Positions 47,981 to 57,233 of a DNA stretch of 64,000 bases are shown one piece after another. A program made the position numbers and the translations under genes. The first letter of the stretch is position 1. The number at the start of each line of letters is the position of its first letter. The stretch is taken from positions 476,914 through 540,913 of the forward strand of contig NZ_JAPDIR010000001.1 in NCBI RefSeq assembly GCF_029870595.1, written 5' to 3'. The notes below the pieces were generated by a model, which was not told the DNA's origin, searched no databases, and was given only the letters and a program-made list of their open reading frames with translations. The DNA comes from Sphingomonas sp. CBMAI 2297 (lineage in GTDB: Bacteria; Pseudomonadota; Alphaproteobacteria; Sphingomonadales; Sphingomonadaceae).

Positions 47981-49456
47981 ATGGCCAATCGACTGCTGAC
48001 CCCGAGCATCCTGCTCGCCCTGTCGCTGTCCGCCTGCGCGGTGGGCCCGGACTATCATCCGCGCGCCGCGAGCGAGCTGGGCGTGCCGGACGGCTGGTCC
48101 GTCTCCGCCGAGCAGAAGGCCCGGGAAGACCTGAGCCAGTGGTGGACGCAGTTCGACGATCCGATGCTGGCCGGCCTGGTGCAACGCGCCCAGGCGGCTA
48201 ATCTCGACGTGGCCCAGGCCGTCGTGCGGCTCCGCCAGGCGCGCGAGTCGCTGGTCCAGCAGCGCGCGAACCTGCTCCCGAGCCTCAGCGTCTCCGGCGG
48301 CGTGTCGCGCAGCGAGCCGCTGCGCGGCGGCTCCAGCACCACGACATTGCCCGACGGCACGGTGACGAGCTTCTCGCAGGGCGGCGCGACCAGCTTCTCG
48401 CTCGGCGCCGATGCGAATTATCAGGTCGACCTGTTCGGCGGAGTGCGCCGCGGGGTGGAAGGCGCGCAGGCATCCTATGCGGCCAGCGGCTATGACCTCG
48501 CGACCGTGCTGATCTCCGCGGAGGCCGAGACGGCGCGCAACTATGTCCTGGCGCGCGTGGCCCAGGCGCAGATCGCCAATGCGCGCGACAGCCTGGGCAT
48601 CGCGGACGACAATCTCCAGATCGCCGGCTGGCGCCTGCAGGCCGGCCTGGTCTCGTCGCTCGACCAGGAGCAGGCGCGGGCGAGCCGGGCGCAGCTTGCC
48701 GCATCGATCCCGACGCTCGAGGCGAGCTACAACAGCTATGTCTCGCGCCTGGGCGTGCTGACCGGCCAGGCGCCGGGCGCGCTCAAGGCCGAGATGGAGG
48801 CGGTGAAGCCGATCCCCACCGGCCCCGCCAGCGTCGCCGCCGGCATCCCCGCCGACACGCTGCGCCAGCGGCCGGACGTGCGGGCCGCGGAGCGCAACCT
48901 CGCCGCCGCCACCGCGAACATCGGCGTCGCCGCCGCCCAGCTCTACCCCCAGCTCTCGATCGGCGGCAGCATCGATGCGGGCAGCACCGCGCTCTCGTCG
49001 ATCTTCGACGTGATCACCGGCCGGCTCTTCGCCAATATCGCCCAGACGCTCTTCGACGGCGGCCGCCGCGCCAGCCAGGTCCGCGCGTCCGAAGCCGCCG
49101 CGGACGGCGCGTTCCTCGCCTACAAATCGACCGTGCTGACCAGCCTCGAGGATATCGAGAATGCGATCGTCGCGCTGCAGACGGCGCAGCGCCGCCAGCG
49201 GGAATTCGCGGTCGCGCTGGAAGCGTCGAGCAATCAGGCGCTGCTCGCCCGCATGCAATATCGCTCGGGCCTGACCGATTTCACTACGCTCAACCAGGCC
49301 GAATCCGCGCTGATCTCCGCGCGCAACGGCGTCGTCTCGGCGCGGTCGGACGCGGCGACGGCGCTGATCCAGCTCTACCAGGCGCTGGGCGGCGGCTGGG
49401 ACCCGAGCACCACTCCCACCGTTCCCACGACAGGCGGCACCGCGAATGGCAACTGA
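47981..49456 (+). CDS. Outer-membrane efflux lipoprotein (OprM/NodT-type TolC family)
   Basis: Outer-membrane channel of a tripartite efflux pump, 491 residues. The signal ends in LSAC (lipidated C19), and the mature start VGPDYHP is typical of the NodT family. Two coiled-coil repeats are rich in Ala and Arg. It is the first gene of a four-gene operon with adaptor, ATPase and permease; the stop overlaps the adaptor start by 11 bases. Confidence 0.93.
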   Translation: MANRLLTPSILLALSLSACAVGPDYHPRAASELGVPDGWSVSAEQKAREDLSQWWTQFDDPMLAGLVQRAQAANLDVAQAVVRLRQARESLVQQRANLLPSLSVSGGVSRSEPLRGGSSTTTLPDGTVTSFSQGGATSFSLGADANYQVDLFGGVRRGVEGAQASYAASGYDLATVLISAEAETARNYVLARVAQAQIANARDSLGIADDNLQIAGWRLQAGLVSSLDQEQARASRAQLAASIPTLEASYNSYVSRLGVLTGQAPGALKAEMEAVKPIPTGPASVAAGIPADTLRQRPDVRAAERNLAAATANIGVAAAQLYPQLSIGGSIDAGSTALSSIFDVITGRLFANIAQTLFDGGRRASQVRASEAAADGAFLAYKSTVLTSLEDIENAIVALQTAQRRQREFAVALEASSNQALLARMQYRSGLTDFTTLNQAESALISARNGVVSARSDAATALIQLYQALGGGWDPSTTPTVPTTGGTANGN

Positions 49457-50873
49457 TCCCCACCAGAATCTCGACGCCTTTCTGGGCACGCCCCCGCGCC
49501 CCTGGTGGCGGCGCTGGCTCAAATGGGGCCTGGCCGGCATCGTCGTCCTGCTGGCGGCGCTGCTCCTGTGGCACTTCTTCGGCAGCAGCAGCGAAGTCAA
49601 ATACGCGACCGACGATGTCGCGCGCGGCAACCTGACCGTCACCGTCTCCGCCACCGGCAAGCTGGCGCCGACCAACCAGGTGACCGTGGGCTCGCAGCTG
49701 TCGGGCCAGGTCATCAAGGTGCTGGCCGACGTCAACGACCGGGTCACCGCCGGCCAGCCGCTGGCGCTGATCGATCCGTCGCAGTTCGACGACCAGGTGA
49801 AGCAGGCCGAGGCGACGCTCGCGGCCAACATCGCCGCCGTGGGTCAGGCGCGGGCGACGCTGGAGCAGAACAACGCCACGCTGGCGCGCTTCCAGGAAGT
49901 CAGCCGGCTCTCGGGCGGCAAGGTGCCGGCCAAGACCGAGATGGACGGCGCGATCGGCGATCGCAACCGCGCGCTGGCCAATCTGAATGCGGCCAATGCC
50001 AATGTGACGTCGGCCCGCGCCCAGCTGTCCTCGGCGCAGACCCAGCGCACGCGCGCGATCATCCGCTCGCCCGTGACCGGCGTGATCCTGGCGCGCCAGG
50101 TCGATCCCGGCCAGACCGTCGCCGCCTCGTTCAACACGCCGACGCTGTTCGTGATCGCGCAGGACCTGTCGCAGATGAAGCTGGAAGTGGCGATCGACGA
50201 AGCCGATGTGGGCCAGGTGCGCGAGGGGCAGGACGCGACCTTCACCGTCGACGCCTTTCCGGGCAAGACCTTCCCGGCGAAGATCACGCGCGTCGAGGTG
50301 GGCTCCAACCTGTCGGTGCAGGACGCGAGTTCCTCGTCCTCGTCATCGACTTCCAGCACCACCGCGAACCAGGTCGTGTCCTATGCCGCCGATCTGTCGG
50401 TCGCCAATGCGGACGAGCAGCTGCGCCCCGGCATGACTGCGACGGCGGACATCGTGACGATGTCGCGCCAGAACGTGCTGCTCGTGCCCAATGCGGCATT
50501 GCGCTTCACGCCGGCCGCGGCCCCCCAGGGCGCGAGCGGCAGCAGCGCCAAGGGCGGCATCGCCGGGGCGCTGGTCCCCGGCCGGCCGCGGCGCGGCGGC
50601 CAGCAGCAGAAGACGGCGACCAGCGATCGCGCTGGCGAGCGGAGCGTCTATATCCTGGGGGCCGACGGCAAGCCGCAGGAAGTGCCGGTCACGACCGGCA
50701 GCACCGACGGCACCGTGACCGAGATCACCGGGGGCAATCTGAAGCCCGGCGACAAGGTGATCACCGGCCAGCTCGCCGATGGCAGCTCGGGCCAGCGCCG
50801 CTCCGGCGGGCAGCGGCGGCAGGGTGGCGGCCAGGGCGGCGGCGGTGGCGGAGGCCAGCGTGGCGGACAGTGA
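49446..50873 (+). CDS. MacA-like periplasmic adaptor (HlyD/MFP family)
   Basis: Membrane-fusion protein of 475 residues with one membrane helix (about 25-45). VTVSATGKLAPTNQVTVGSQ opens the lipoyl/barrel-sandwich part, a coiled-coil hairpin follows, and IIRSPVTGVILARQVDPGQT closes it. Unusual features are a serine/threonine-only run in the beta-barrel (about 286-300) and a Gly/Arg-rich tail. It bridges the outer-membrane channel and the MacB-type transporter. Confidence 0.9.
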   Translation: MATDPHQNLDAFLGTPPRPWWRRWLKWGLAGIVVLLAALLLWHFFGSSSEVKYATDDVARGNLTVTVSATGKLAPTNQVTVGSQLSGQVIKVLADVNDRVTAGQPLALIDPSQFDDQVKQAEATLAANIAAVGQARATLEQNNATLARFQEVSRLSGGKVPAKTEMDGAIGDRNRALANLNAANANVTSARAQLSSAQTQRTRAIIRSPVTGVILARQVDPGQTVAASFNTPTLFVIAQDLSQMKLEVAIDEADVGQVREGQDATFTVDAFPGKTFPAKITRVEVGSNLSVQDASSSSSSSTSSTTANQVVSYAADLSVANADEQLRPGMTATADIVTMSRQNVLLVPNAALRFTPAAAPQGASGSSAKGGIAGALVPGRPRRGGQQQKTATSDRAGERSVYILGADGKPQEVPVTTGSTDGTVTEITGGNLKPGDKVITGQLADGSSGQRRSGGQRRQGGGQGGGGGGGQRGGQ

Positions 50874-51585
50874 CGCACCGCTGATCCGCCTGCGCGGCGT
50901 CACCAAGAGCTATGGCGAGGGGGCGACGCAGTTCCAGGCGCTGAAGGGCATCGACCTCGACATCCAGGCCGGCGACTTCGTCGCGGTGATGGGCCCGTCG
51001 GGCTCGGGCAAGTCGACGACGATGAACATCCTGGGCTGCCTCGACGTGCCGTCGAGCGGCGAGTTCCTGTTCAAGGGCGTCCATGTCGAGAAGCTGGAGC
51101 GGGACCAGCGTGCGCTGCTGCGGCGCAAATATCTCGGCTTCGTCTTCCAGGGCTTCAACCTGCTCGCCCGCACCAGCGCGCTCGAGAATGTCGAGCTGCC
51201 GCTGCTCTATCGCGGCGATGGCAAGCAGCAGCGCCGCGAGACGGCGATGGCGGCGCTCGACAAGGTCGGGCTCAAGGAGTGGTGGGACCATACCCCCGCC
51301 GAGCTCTCGGGCGGCCAGCAGCAGCGCGTCGCCATCGCCCGGGCGATCGTCACCAGCCCCGACGTGCTGCTCGCCGACGAGCCCACCGGCAATCTCGATT
51401 CGGAGCGTTCGGTGGAGATCATGGAGCTGCTCACCGATCTCAACAGGACGAGCGGCATCACCGTGCTGATGGTCACGCACGAGCCGGACATGGCGGCGTT
51501 CGCGCACACCATCGTCCATTTCAAGGACGGGCTGGTCGAGCGGGTCGAGGACCAGCATCGCCAGGGCGAGGCGGTGGGGCACTGA
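50860..51585 (+). CDS. MacB-type ABC transporter ATPase subunit
   Basis: ATP-binding subunit of 241 residues. Walker A is GPSGSGKST (45-53), the signature is LSGGQQQR, and Walker B is VLLADEPTG. It is of the LolD/MacB type. In E. coli MacB the ATPase is fused to the permease; here it is a separate gene. GTG 50860 with GGAGG upstream is chosen, overlapping the adaptor stop by 14 bases. An earlier in-frame ATG would only read the adaptor's Gly-rich end. Confidence 0.92.
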   Translation: MADSDAPLIRLRGVTKSYGEGATQFQALKGIDLDIQAGDFVAVMGPSGSGKSTTMNILGCLDVPSSGEFLFKGVHVEKLERDQRALLRRKYLGFVFQGFNLLARTSALENVELPLLYRGDGKQQRRETAMAALDKVGLKEWWDHTPAELSGGQQQRVAIARAIVTSPDVLLADEPTGNLDSERSVEIMELLTDLNRTSGITVLMVTHEPDMAAFAHTIVHFKDGLVERVEDQHRQGEAVGH

Positions 51586-52793
51586 TGTTCGGCACCACCT
51601 TCATCCTCGCGATCCGATCGATCCTGCGCCACAAGCTGCGCTCGTTCCTGACGACGCTCGGCATCATCATCGGCGTCGCCGCGGTCGTCACCATGGTGAC
51701 GCTGGGCAAGGCGACCACGGCGGCGGTGCAGCAGCAGATCTCGGCGCTCGGCACCAACATTCTCCAGATCCGTCCGGGCCAGGGCTTCGGCCGCGGCGGC
51801 GGCGGCCCGCGCCCGCCCGATTTCAAGGCGGACGACGTCACCGCGATCCGCGACCAGGTCGCCGGCGTCACCGCGGTCGCCCCCCAGGCGCAGACCACCG
51901 CGACCGTGATCTACAACGGCGCCAACTGGTCGACGACGGTCAACGGCACCACCAACGCCTATTTCCAGGTCCAGCCCTGGCCGCTGGTCGAGGGTCGCTA
52001 CTGGACGCGGCCCGAGGAACAGGCGGGCAAGGCGGTGTGCATCATCGGCACCACGATCCGGACCAACCTGTTCCGCGGCGGCAGCGCCGTGGGCGACCGA
52101 ATCCGAGTCAACGGCATCTCGTGCGACGTGATCGGCGTGCTCCAGACGCGCGGCCAGGCCGGGTTCGGCGGCGACCAGGACGATGTGATCATCATGCCGA
52201 TCAAGCAGGTGCAGCGCCGCTTCACCGGCAATCCCGACGTGCGCCTGATGCTGGTCGGCACCGACCCCGATTACGACAGCGCCCAGGTCCAGTCCTCGAT
52301 CACCGACCTGCTGCGCGAGCGCCGCAACATCACCGGCGGCAAGGATGTCGACTTCAACATCTTCGACACTGCCCAGATCAGCCAGGCATTGACCAGCACC
52401 ACCACGCTGCTCACCCAGATCGTCGCGGCGGTGGCGATGATCAGCCTCATCGTGGGCGGGATCGGCATCATGAACATCATGCTGGTGTCCGTGACCGAGC
52501 GGACGCGCGAGATCGGCATCCGCCTGGCCATCGGCGCGGTGGCGAGCGAGGTGCTGATGCAGTTCCTGGTCGAGGCGGTGGTGCTGTCGATGCTGGGCGG
52601 CGTCATCGGCCTGCTGATCGCCCAGTTCGCGGTCGCGCTGATGGCGTGGCTGGGGTCGCTGCCCTTTCTGTTCGACGTGCAGATCAACGTGATCGCCTTC
52701 GCGATCTCGGCGATCATCGGCGTGGTGTTCGGCTATTTCCCGGCACGCCGCGCGGCCAGCCTCAATCCGATCGACGCGCTTCGTCACGAGTGA
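51585..52793 (+). CDS. MacB-type ABC transporter permease
   Basis: Permease of 402 residues with four helices: one at the N-terminus (SFLTTLGIIIGVAAVVTMVT), then a large periplasmic MacB domain, then three at the C-terminus (from QIVAAVAMISLIVGGIGIMN). It couples ATP hydrolysis to extrusion of macrolides, peptides or lipids; the substrate is not predictable. ATG overlaps the ATPase stop. Its last 32 bases overlap the convergent MobA-like gene. Confidence 0.92.
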   Translation: MFGTTFILAIRSILRHKLRSFLTTLGIIIGVAAVVTMVTLGKATTAAVQQQISALGTNILQIRPGQGFGRGGGGPRPPDFKADDVTAIRDQVAGVTAVAPQAQTTATVIYNGANWSTTVNGTTNAYFQVQPWPLVEGRYWTRPEEQAGKAVCIIGTTIRTNLFRGGSAVGDRIRVNGISCDVIGVLQTRGQAGFGGDQDDVIIMPIKQVQRRFTGNPDVRLMLVGTDPDYDSAQVQSSITDLLRERRNITGGKDVDFNIFDTAQISQALTSTTTLLTQIVAAVAMISLIVGGIGIMNIMLVSVTERTREIGIRLAIGAVASEVLMQFLVEAVVLSMLGGVIGLLIAQFAVALMAWLGSLPFLFDVQINVIAFAISAIIGVVFGYFPARRAASLNPIDALRHE

Positions 52794-53409
52794 CGGGCGC
52801 GGACGGCTGCCCGGGCAGGCCATCGGTACGCAGCCCGTAGCGCTCGCGCAGCGCGCGCAGATCCTCCTGCGTGTCGATGTCGACCAGTTCGGCGGGCGGG
52901 GCGATGACGTGATGGCCGCGCCGGATCAGGTCGCGCGCGCCGTGATCGCCCTCCAGCTTCATCAGCGCGGGGAACATGTCCTTGCCGAACAGGGCGGGCG
53001 GCATGGGCTGCACGCCGTCCGAGGAAGCGACGATCGTCGCCGGGCCGTCGGCGGCGTCCATCAGCCGGTGGACATGGGCGGCGGTGACGCGCGGCATGTC
53101 GGCGAGCGCGACGAGCACCGCCGCGCAGCCCAGTTCCTGCGCCCGCGCCACCCCGAAGCCGAGCGAGCGCGCCTGGCCGAGCGCGGGATCGGGATTCTCG
53201 ACCACGTCATAGCCCAGGGCGGCGAAGTCGAGCGTGGTGGCGGACACGACGGCGATCCGCGCCTGGAAGGGCACGCGCTCCAGTGCCGTCACCACATGAT
53301 AGGCGAGCGGCTTGTCCAGGAATGTCTCGGCGAGCTTGTCGCCGTCGTTGAAGCGGCGGGAGTGGCCGGCGGCGAGCAGGATCAGCGCGGTCTGTTCAGG
53401 CGTGAGCAT
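52762..53409 (-). CDS. MobA-like nucleotidyltransferase (molybdenum cofactor cytidylyl/guanylyl type)
   Basis: A 215-residue glycosyltransferase-fold nucleotidyltransferase. ILLAAGHSRRF is the nucleotide loop and VALADMPRVTAAH the metal-binding aspartate region. Paired with XdhC, it most likely matures the molybdenum cofactor of a xanthine-dehydrogenase-family enzyme, although no such enzyme gene is in the window. The start overlaps the XdhC stop by 14 bases. Confidence 0.85.
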   Translation of the reverse strand: MLTPEQTALILLAAGHSRRFNDGDKLAETFLDKPLAYHVVTALERVPFQARIAVVSATTLDFAALGYDVVENPDPALGQARSLGFGVARAQELGCAAVLVALADMPRVTAAHVHRLMDAADGPATIVASSDGVQPMPPALFGKDMFPALMKLEGDHGARDLIRRGHHVIAPPAELVDIDTQEDLRALRERYGLRTDGLPGQPSAPVTRDEARRSD

Positions 53410-54307
53410 GGAAGGTCTTCACCATGGCTGCGGCGATGGAAAGGGCGATCTCGGCGGGGCCGATCGCGCCGATGGCCAGGCCGGCCGGCCCCTGGATCCG
53501 GTCGAGATCGGCGGGCCCGACCCCGGCGGCGGCGAGCCGTTCGAGGCGCGCGGCATGGCTCCTGCGCGAGCCCAGCGCGGCGACATAGCCGGTCGGGAAA
53601 CCCAGCGCCGCGACCAGCGCCGCGTCGTCGATCTTCGGGTCGTGGCTCAGCGTCACCACCGCCGTCGCCGGATCGGGGCGGAGAGCCGTCACGGCTTCAT
53701 CGGGCCAGCGGTCGTCGAGCATCACGCCGGGAAAACGCTCGGGCGTCAAAAATCTCCCGCGCGGATCGATGACATGGGCGCGGATGCCGATCTCGCGGGC
53801 AAGGCCGGCCAGCGACTGGGCGATCTGCACGGCGCCCACGATCAGCAGGCGGCGCGGCGGATCGTAGCGATTGCGGAAACCGCCGGCGCCCTGCATCGAC
53901 CGGCCGGTGGCAAGGTCGGTGCCGATATCGAACGGCACGCCGTCCGCCCGCGCCGCGTCGATCGCATCGAACAGCCCGGGCGGGAAACCCTCCGCCGAAA
54001 CCGGCTGGACCAGCACCGCGATCTCGCCGCCACAAGGCAGGCCCACTTCCCAGGCGGCTGGATCGGCGACGCCATATTGCCTCACCACCGCGGGCGCGCC
54101 GGCGATCACCTCGGCGGCGGTCTGGAGGATGTCGGCCTCCACGCAGCCGCCCGAGACCGAGCCTTCGAACCGCCCGTCACGGTGGACGAGCATATGGCTT
54201 CCGGGCGGCCGGGGCGCCGATCCCCAGGTCGAGACGACCGTGGCCAGCGCCAGCGGCTCGCCTTTCCAGGCGCGGGCCGCCGCGAGCACGCTGTCGTTAT
54301 CCGCCAT
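53396..54307 (-). CDS. XdhC-family molybdenum-cofactor insertion factor
   Basis: A 303-residue XdhC protein. The N-terminal domain has PPGSHMLVHRDGRFEGSVSGG followed by CVEADI, and the C-terminal Rossmann domain has RLLIVGAVQIAQSLAGLA. The family binds molybdenum cofactor, adds the sulfido ligand with a partner and delivers it to xanthine-dehydrogenase-like enzymes. It is coupled to the MobA-like gene and divergent from glpQ. Confidence 0.9.
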   Translation of the reverse strand: MADNDSVLAAARAWKGEPLALATVVSTWGSAPRPPGSHMLVHRDGRFEGSVSGGCVEADILQTAAEVIAGAPAVVRQYGVADPAAWEVGLPCGGEIAVLVQPVSAEGFPPGLFDAIDAARADGVPFDIGTDLATGRSMQGAGGFRNRYDPPRRLLIVGAVQIAQSLAGLAREIGIRAHVIDPRGRFLTPERFPGVMLDDRWPDEAVTALRPDPATAVVTLSHDPKIDDAALVAALGFPTGYVAALGSRRSHAARLERLAAAGVGPADLDRIQGPAGLAIGAIGPAEIALSIAAAMVKTFHAHA

Positions 54308-54367
54308 ATCGCCTCGCAACCGTCACATCCCGAGCCTAGGCCAATTTCGTAGCGAAGGGAGAGTTTC

Positions 54368-55447
54368 GTGACGAGATCGTTGATTGCGGCGCTGATGCTG
54401 ATGGTGCCGGCCGCCGCCTTGGGGCAGGATCACGCGATGCATGGGAAAGCGGACAAGGTCATCGTCATCGCGCATCGCGGCGCTTCGGGCGAGCGCCCCG
54501 AGCACACGTTGCTCTCCTATCAGCGCGCGATCGAGCAGGGCGCCGATTTCATCGAGCCCGATCTGGTGCCGACCAAGGACGGCGTGCTCGTCGCCCGGCA
54601 CGAGAACAACATCGCCGACACGACCGACGTGGCGGACCATCCCGAGTTCGCCGCGCGCCGGACGACCAAGACGATCGACGGCGAGAAGCTCACCGGCTGG
54701 TTCACCGAGGATTTCACGCTCGCCGAGCTGAAGACACTGCGTGCCAAGGAGCGGCTGCCCAAGCTCCGCCCGGGCAACACGAAATATGACGGCCAGGCCG
54801 CGATCCCGACGCTCGACGACGTGATCGCCCTTGCCAGGCGGGCTTCGAAGGAGACGGGGCGGACGATCGGCATCTATCCCGAGACGAAGCATCCGACCTA
54901 TTTCGCCTCGATCGGCCTGCCGCTGGAGCAGCGGCTGGTCGACAAGCTCAAGGCGGCGGGCTGGGACCGCGCCGATGCGCCGGTCTTCATCCAGTCGTTC
55001 GAGGTGGACAATCTCAAGAAGCTGAAGACGATGACGCGGGTGCGGCTGATCCAGCTGATGGCGGGGAGCGGCGGCCCGGCGGACGGCGCCCAGCCCAGCT
55101 ACAAGGCGATGGCCACGCCGGAGGGGCTTAAGGCAGTGGCCGCCTATGCCTATGGCATCGGCCCGGAGCGGACGATGATCCAGCCGGCGTCCGGCCCCGC
55201 CACCACTTTGGTCGCCGATGCGCATGCCGCAGGGCTCAGGCTCCATCCCTGGACGTTTCGGGCGGAGAACTTCTTCCTCCTGCCGGACTACCGCTCCGGC
55301 GCAAATCCGATGGACCATGGTCGACTGAAGGACGAGATCCTGTACTTCATCGGGCTGGGCGTGGACGGTTTCTTCACCGATTTCCCGCATGTCGGCGTCG
55401 AGGCGCGGGACACGGCGGCCGGGTCGCACGCGCGAATGGGGGGATGA
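54368..55447 (+). CDS. glpQ: Exported glycerophosphodiester phosphodiesterase
   Basis: A 359-residue periplasmic GDPD/GlpQ enzyme releasing glycerol 3-phosphate from deacylated phospholipids. A signal peptide (about 1-20) precedes IAHRGASGERPEHT with the catalytic His and Arg; the metal ligands follow in FIEPDLVPTKDG and the second His in VLVARHE. GTG 54368 fits the signal peptide. The length matches E. coli GlpQ. Confidence 0.92.
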   Translation: MTRSLIAALMLMVPAAALGQDHAMHGKADKVIVIAHRGASGERPEHTLLSYQRAIEQGADFIEPDLVPTKDGVLVARHENNIADTTDVADHPEFAARRTTKTIDGEKLTGWFTEDFTLAELKTLRAKERLPKLRPGNTKYDGQAAIPTLDDVIALARRASKETGRTIGIYPETKHPTYFASIGLPLEQRLVDKLKAAGWDRADAPVFIQSFEVDNLKKLKTMTRVRLIQLMAGSGGPADGAQPSYKAMATPEGLKAVAAYAYGIGPERTMIQPASGPATTLVADAHAAGLRLHPWTFRAENFFLLPDYRSGANPMDHGRLKDEILYFIGLGVDGFFTDFPHVGVEARDTAAGSHARMGG

Positions 55448-55455
55448 GGATTACG

Positions 55456-55752
55456 ATGCGCACGCTTCTGGTTCCGATCTGCGCGATGCTGCCGCTGCTC
55501 GGTGGCGGCTGCATCGCCAAGACCGTGGTCGATGTCGCCACCTTGCCGGTGAAGGCGGGCGCCAAGGCCGCCGACTGGGCGACGACCAGCCAGGACGAGG
55601 CCGATCGCAACTATGGCCGCAAGATGCGCGAGCAGGAAGCGCGCGAGGGCAAGGAACTGCGCAAGCTCTGCAAGAAGCATCCCGACGACGCGCGTTGCGC
55701 GGGCGGCGACAATGGCTTTCGTGCCGATCCGGGCGGCAATCGCAATCACTGA
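55456..55752 (+). CDS. Small lipoprotein of unknown function
   Basis: A 98-residue lipoprotein: the signal ends in LLGGGC and is followed by a charged, helical mature chain (DWATTSQDEADRNYGRKMRE and EAREGKELRKLCKKHPDDAR). The two later cysteines (LCKKHPDDARC) could pair. ATG 55456 has GAGGA 5 bases upstream; an ATG at 55444 overlaps the glpQ stop. It is probably co-transcribed with glpQ and convergent with the ABM gene. Confidence 0.72.
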   Translation: MRTLLVPICAMLPLLGGGCIAKTVVDVATLPVKAGAKAADWATTSQDEADRNYGRKMREQEAREGKELRKLCKKHPDDARCAGGDNGFRADPGGNRNH

Positions 55753-56063
55753 CCGGCGCGGTCGTGCATGCCATGGCCGCGCACGACCGTCGCGATGCTG
55801 ATCCGATAGTCGCGGAAGATTCCCGCACGACCTTCGGCCTGTGCCGCACGGTGCGGGCCGAACTCGCGCCAGGCCGCGATCGCGGCTTCGTCGCGCCACC
55901 AGGACAGCGACAGCAGCTTGCCGGGTTCGGCCAGGCTGGCGAATCGCTCGATCCCGAGGAAGCCGTCGATCGCCGCCAGTTCCGGGCCGAGCGCGGCGGC
56001 GAGATCGAGATAGCGATCGCCCCGGCCCTCCGCCGGCCAGGCTTCGAACAGCACCGCGATCAT
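55746..56063 (-). CDS. ABM-fold small protein
   Basis: A 105-residue single-domain protein with an antibiotic-biosynthesis-monooxygenase-like pattern: MIAVLFEAWPAEG, DGFLGIERFASLAEPGKLLS, then LSWWRDEAAIAAWREF. These are the strand and Trp features of the dimeric alpha+beta barrel. Substrate unknown. Start overlaps the NIPSNAP gene stop (ATGA); its 3' end overlaps the convergent lipoprotein by 7 bases. Confidence 0.78.
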   Translation of the reverse strand: MIAVLFEAWPAEGRGDRYLDLAAALGPELAAIDGFLGIERFASLAEPGKLLSLSWWRDEAAIAAWREFGPHRAAQAEGRAGIFRDYRISIATVVRGHGMHDRAGQ

Positions 56064-56380
56064 GGCCGCACCGGCGCCGGGGAAAGGCGGCGAAGGAAGA
56101 TCCTGTCCTCGCGCCGGATGAACCGCTCGCGCGCGGCGAAATCATAATTGGCGCGGCCGGCGGGATCGTCGCGGAGGCGGGCGCGATAGGCTTCATAGGC
56201 GGCGAGCGAATCGATGTCGTAGACGCCGTAAGCCGTCGTCGCCGAGCCCTCGGCGGGCCCGAAATAGCCGATCAGGCCGGCGCCGCAGCGCGGGATCGCC
56301 TCGCCCCAGCCACGGGCATATTCGGCAAAGGCCTCTGCCCCGAAGGGCTCGATCTCATAGCGGATGAAGCAGGTCAGCAT
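56060..56380 (-). CDS. NIPSNAP-family protein
   Basis: A 106-residue ferredoxin-like protein of the NIPSNAP family: MLTCFIRYEIEPFGAEAFAE at the start, RCGAGLIGYFGPAEGSATTA in the middle and LAAYEAYRARLRDDP after it. Function is not established in bacteria. It is co-expressed with the ABM gene and divergent from the ArsR regulator, which may control both. Confidence 0.82.
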   Translation of the reverse strand: MLTCFIRYEIEPFGAEAFAEYARGWGEAIPRCGAGLIGYFGPAEGSATTAYGVYDIDSLAAYEAYRARLRDDPAGRANYDFAARERFIRREDRIFLRRLSPAPVRP

Positions 56381-56476
56381 CGGATTTCTCCTCCGCCGCC
56401 CTTCTGCCGCACGGCCGCGGGCAATGCTTCGGCCGGCACCGTAGCATTGCCCCTCCCGCACGGGCATGATGCGCGG

Positions 56477-57154
56477 ATGCAGCGCATTTCCGCCTTTGCC
56501 GAGACCGCCGCGCTGATGGGTGACCCCGCGCGCGCCAACATGCTGTTCGCGCTGATGGACGGCCGCGCGCTCACCGCGGGCGAGCTGGCGCGCTACGCCG
56601 GCGTGACTCCGCAGACTGCGAGCGGCCATCTCGCCCGGCTCGCCGAAGCGGGAATGGTCGCGCCCGCCGCGCAGGGCCGCCACCGCTATTTCCGCCTCGC
56701 TTCGCCCGGAGTGGCGCAGATGGTCGAGAGCGTGATGAGCGTCGCCGAGGAGCTGTCGCGCCGCCCGCTTCCCGTCACCGGGCCCCGCGACGCCGGGCTT
56801 CGGCGCGCGCGGACCTGCTATGATCACCTCGCGGGCGAACTCGCCGTCGCGATCGCCGGGCGCATGGCCGAGCGCGGGCAGCTGGTGCTCGGCCATGACG
56901 GCGCCGCGCTCACCGGAGCCGGCGTGTCGCTGCTCGGCGAGCTCGGCGTGGCGGAGGCAGCGCTCGACGCCCCGTGCCGCGCCTGCCTCGACTGGAGCGA
57001 GCGCCGCCCGCACCTTGCCGGCGCGCCTGCCACGGCGCTCTACCGCCATTTCGTCGCGCGCAGCTGGGTGCGGCCCCGCCAGGGCACGCGCGCGCTCGAA
57101 GTCACGCGGGCGGGGGAGGCGGCATTGGCGCGCTGGTTCGGCATTTCATTGTAA
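56477..57154 (+). CDS. ArsR-family winged-helix regulator with long C-terminal domain
   Basis: A 225-residue regulator. The N-terminal winged helix shows AETAALMGDPARANMLFALM, AGELARYAGVTPQTASGHLA and LAEAGMVAPAAQGRHRYFRL. The C-terminal region (about 115-225) has RRARTCYDHLAGELAVAIAG and a cysteine pair in PCRACLDWSERRPHLAG, features of the longer ArsR type. It is divergent from the NIPSNAP/ABM pair, its probable target. Confidence 0.85.
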   Translation: MQRISAFAETAALMGDPARANMLFALMDGRALTAGELARYAGVTPQTASGHLARLAEAGMVAPAAQGRHRYFRLASPGVAQMVESVMSVAEELSRRPLPVTGPRDAGLRRARTCYDHLAGELAVAIAGRMAERGQLVLGHDGAALTGAGVSLLGELGVAEAALDAPCRACLDWSERRPHLAGAPATALYRHFVARSWVRPRQGTRALEVTRAGEAALARWFGISL

Positions 57155-57233
57155 ATCCAGCCAATTCGGCGCCAATAGCCGGCGAGTTGTCCGCGCGCTT
57201 CCGCTATGGTGCCATGCTCTAAAGGGGGAAGCT

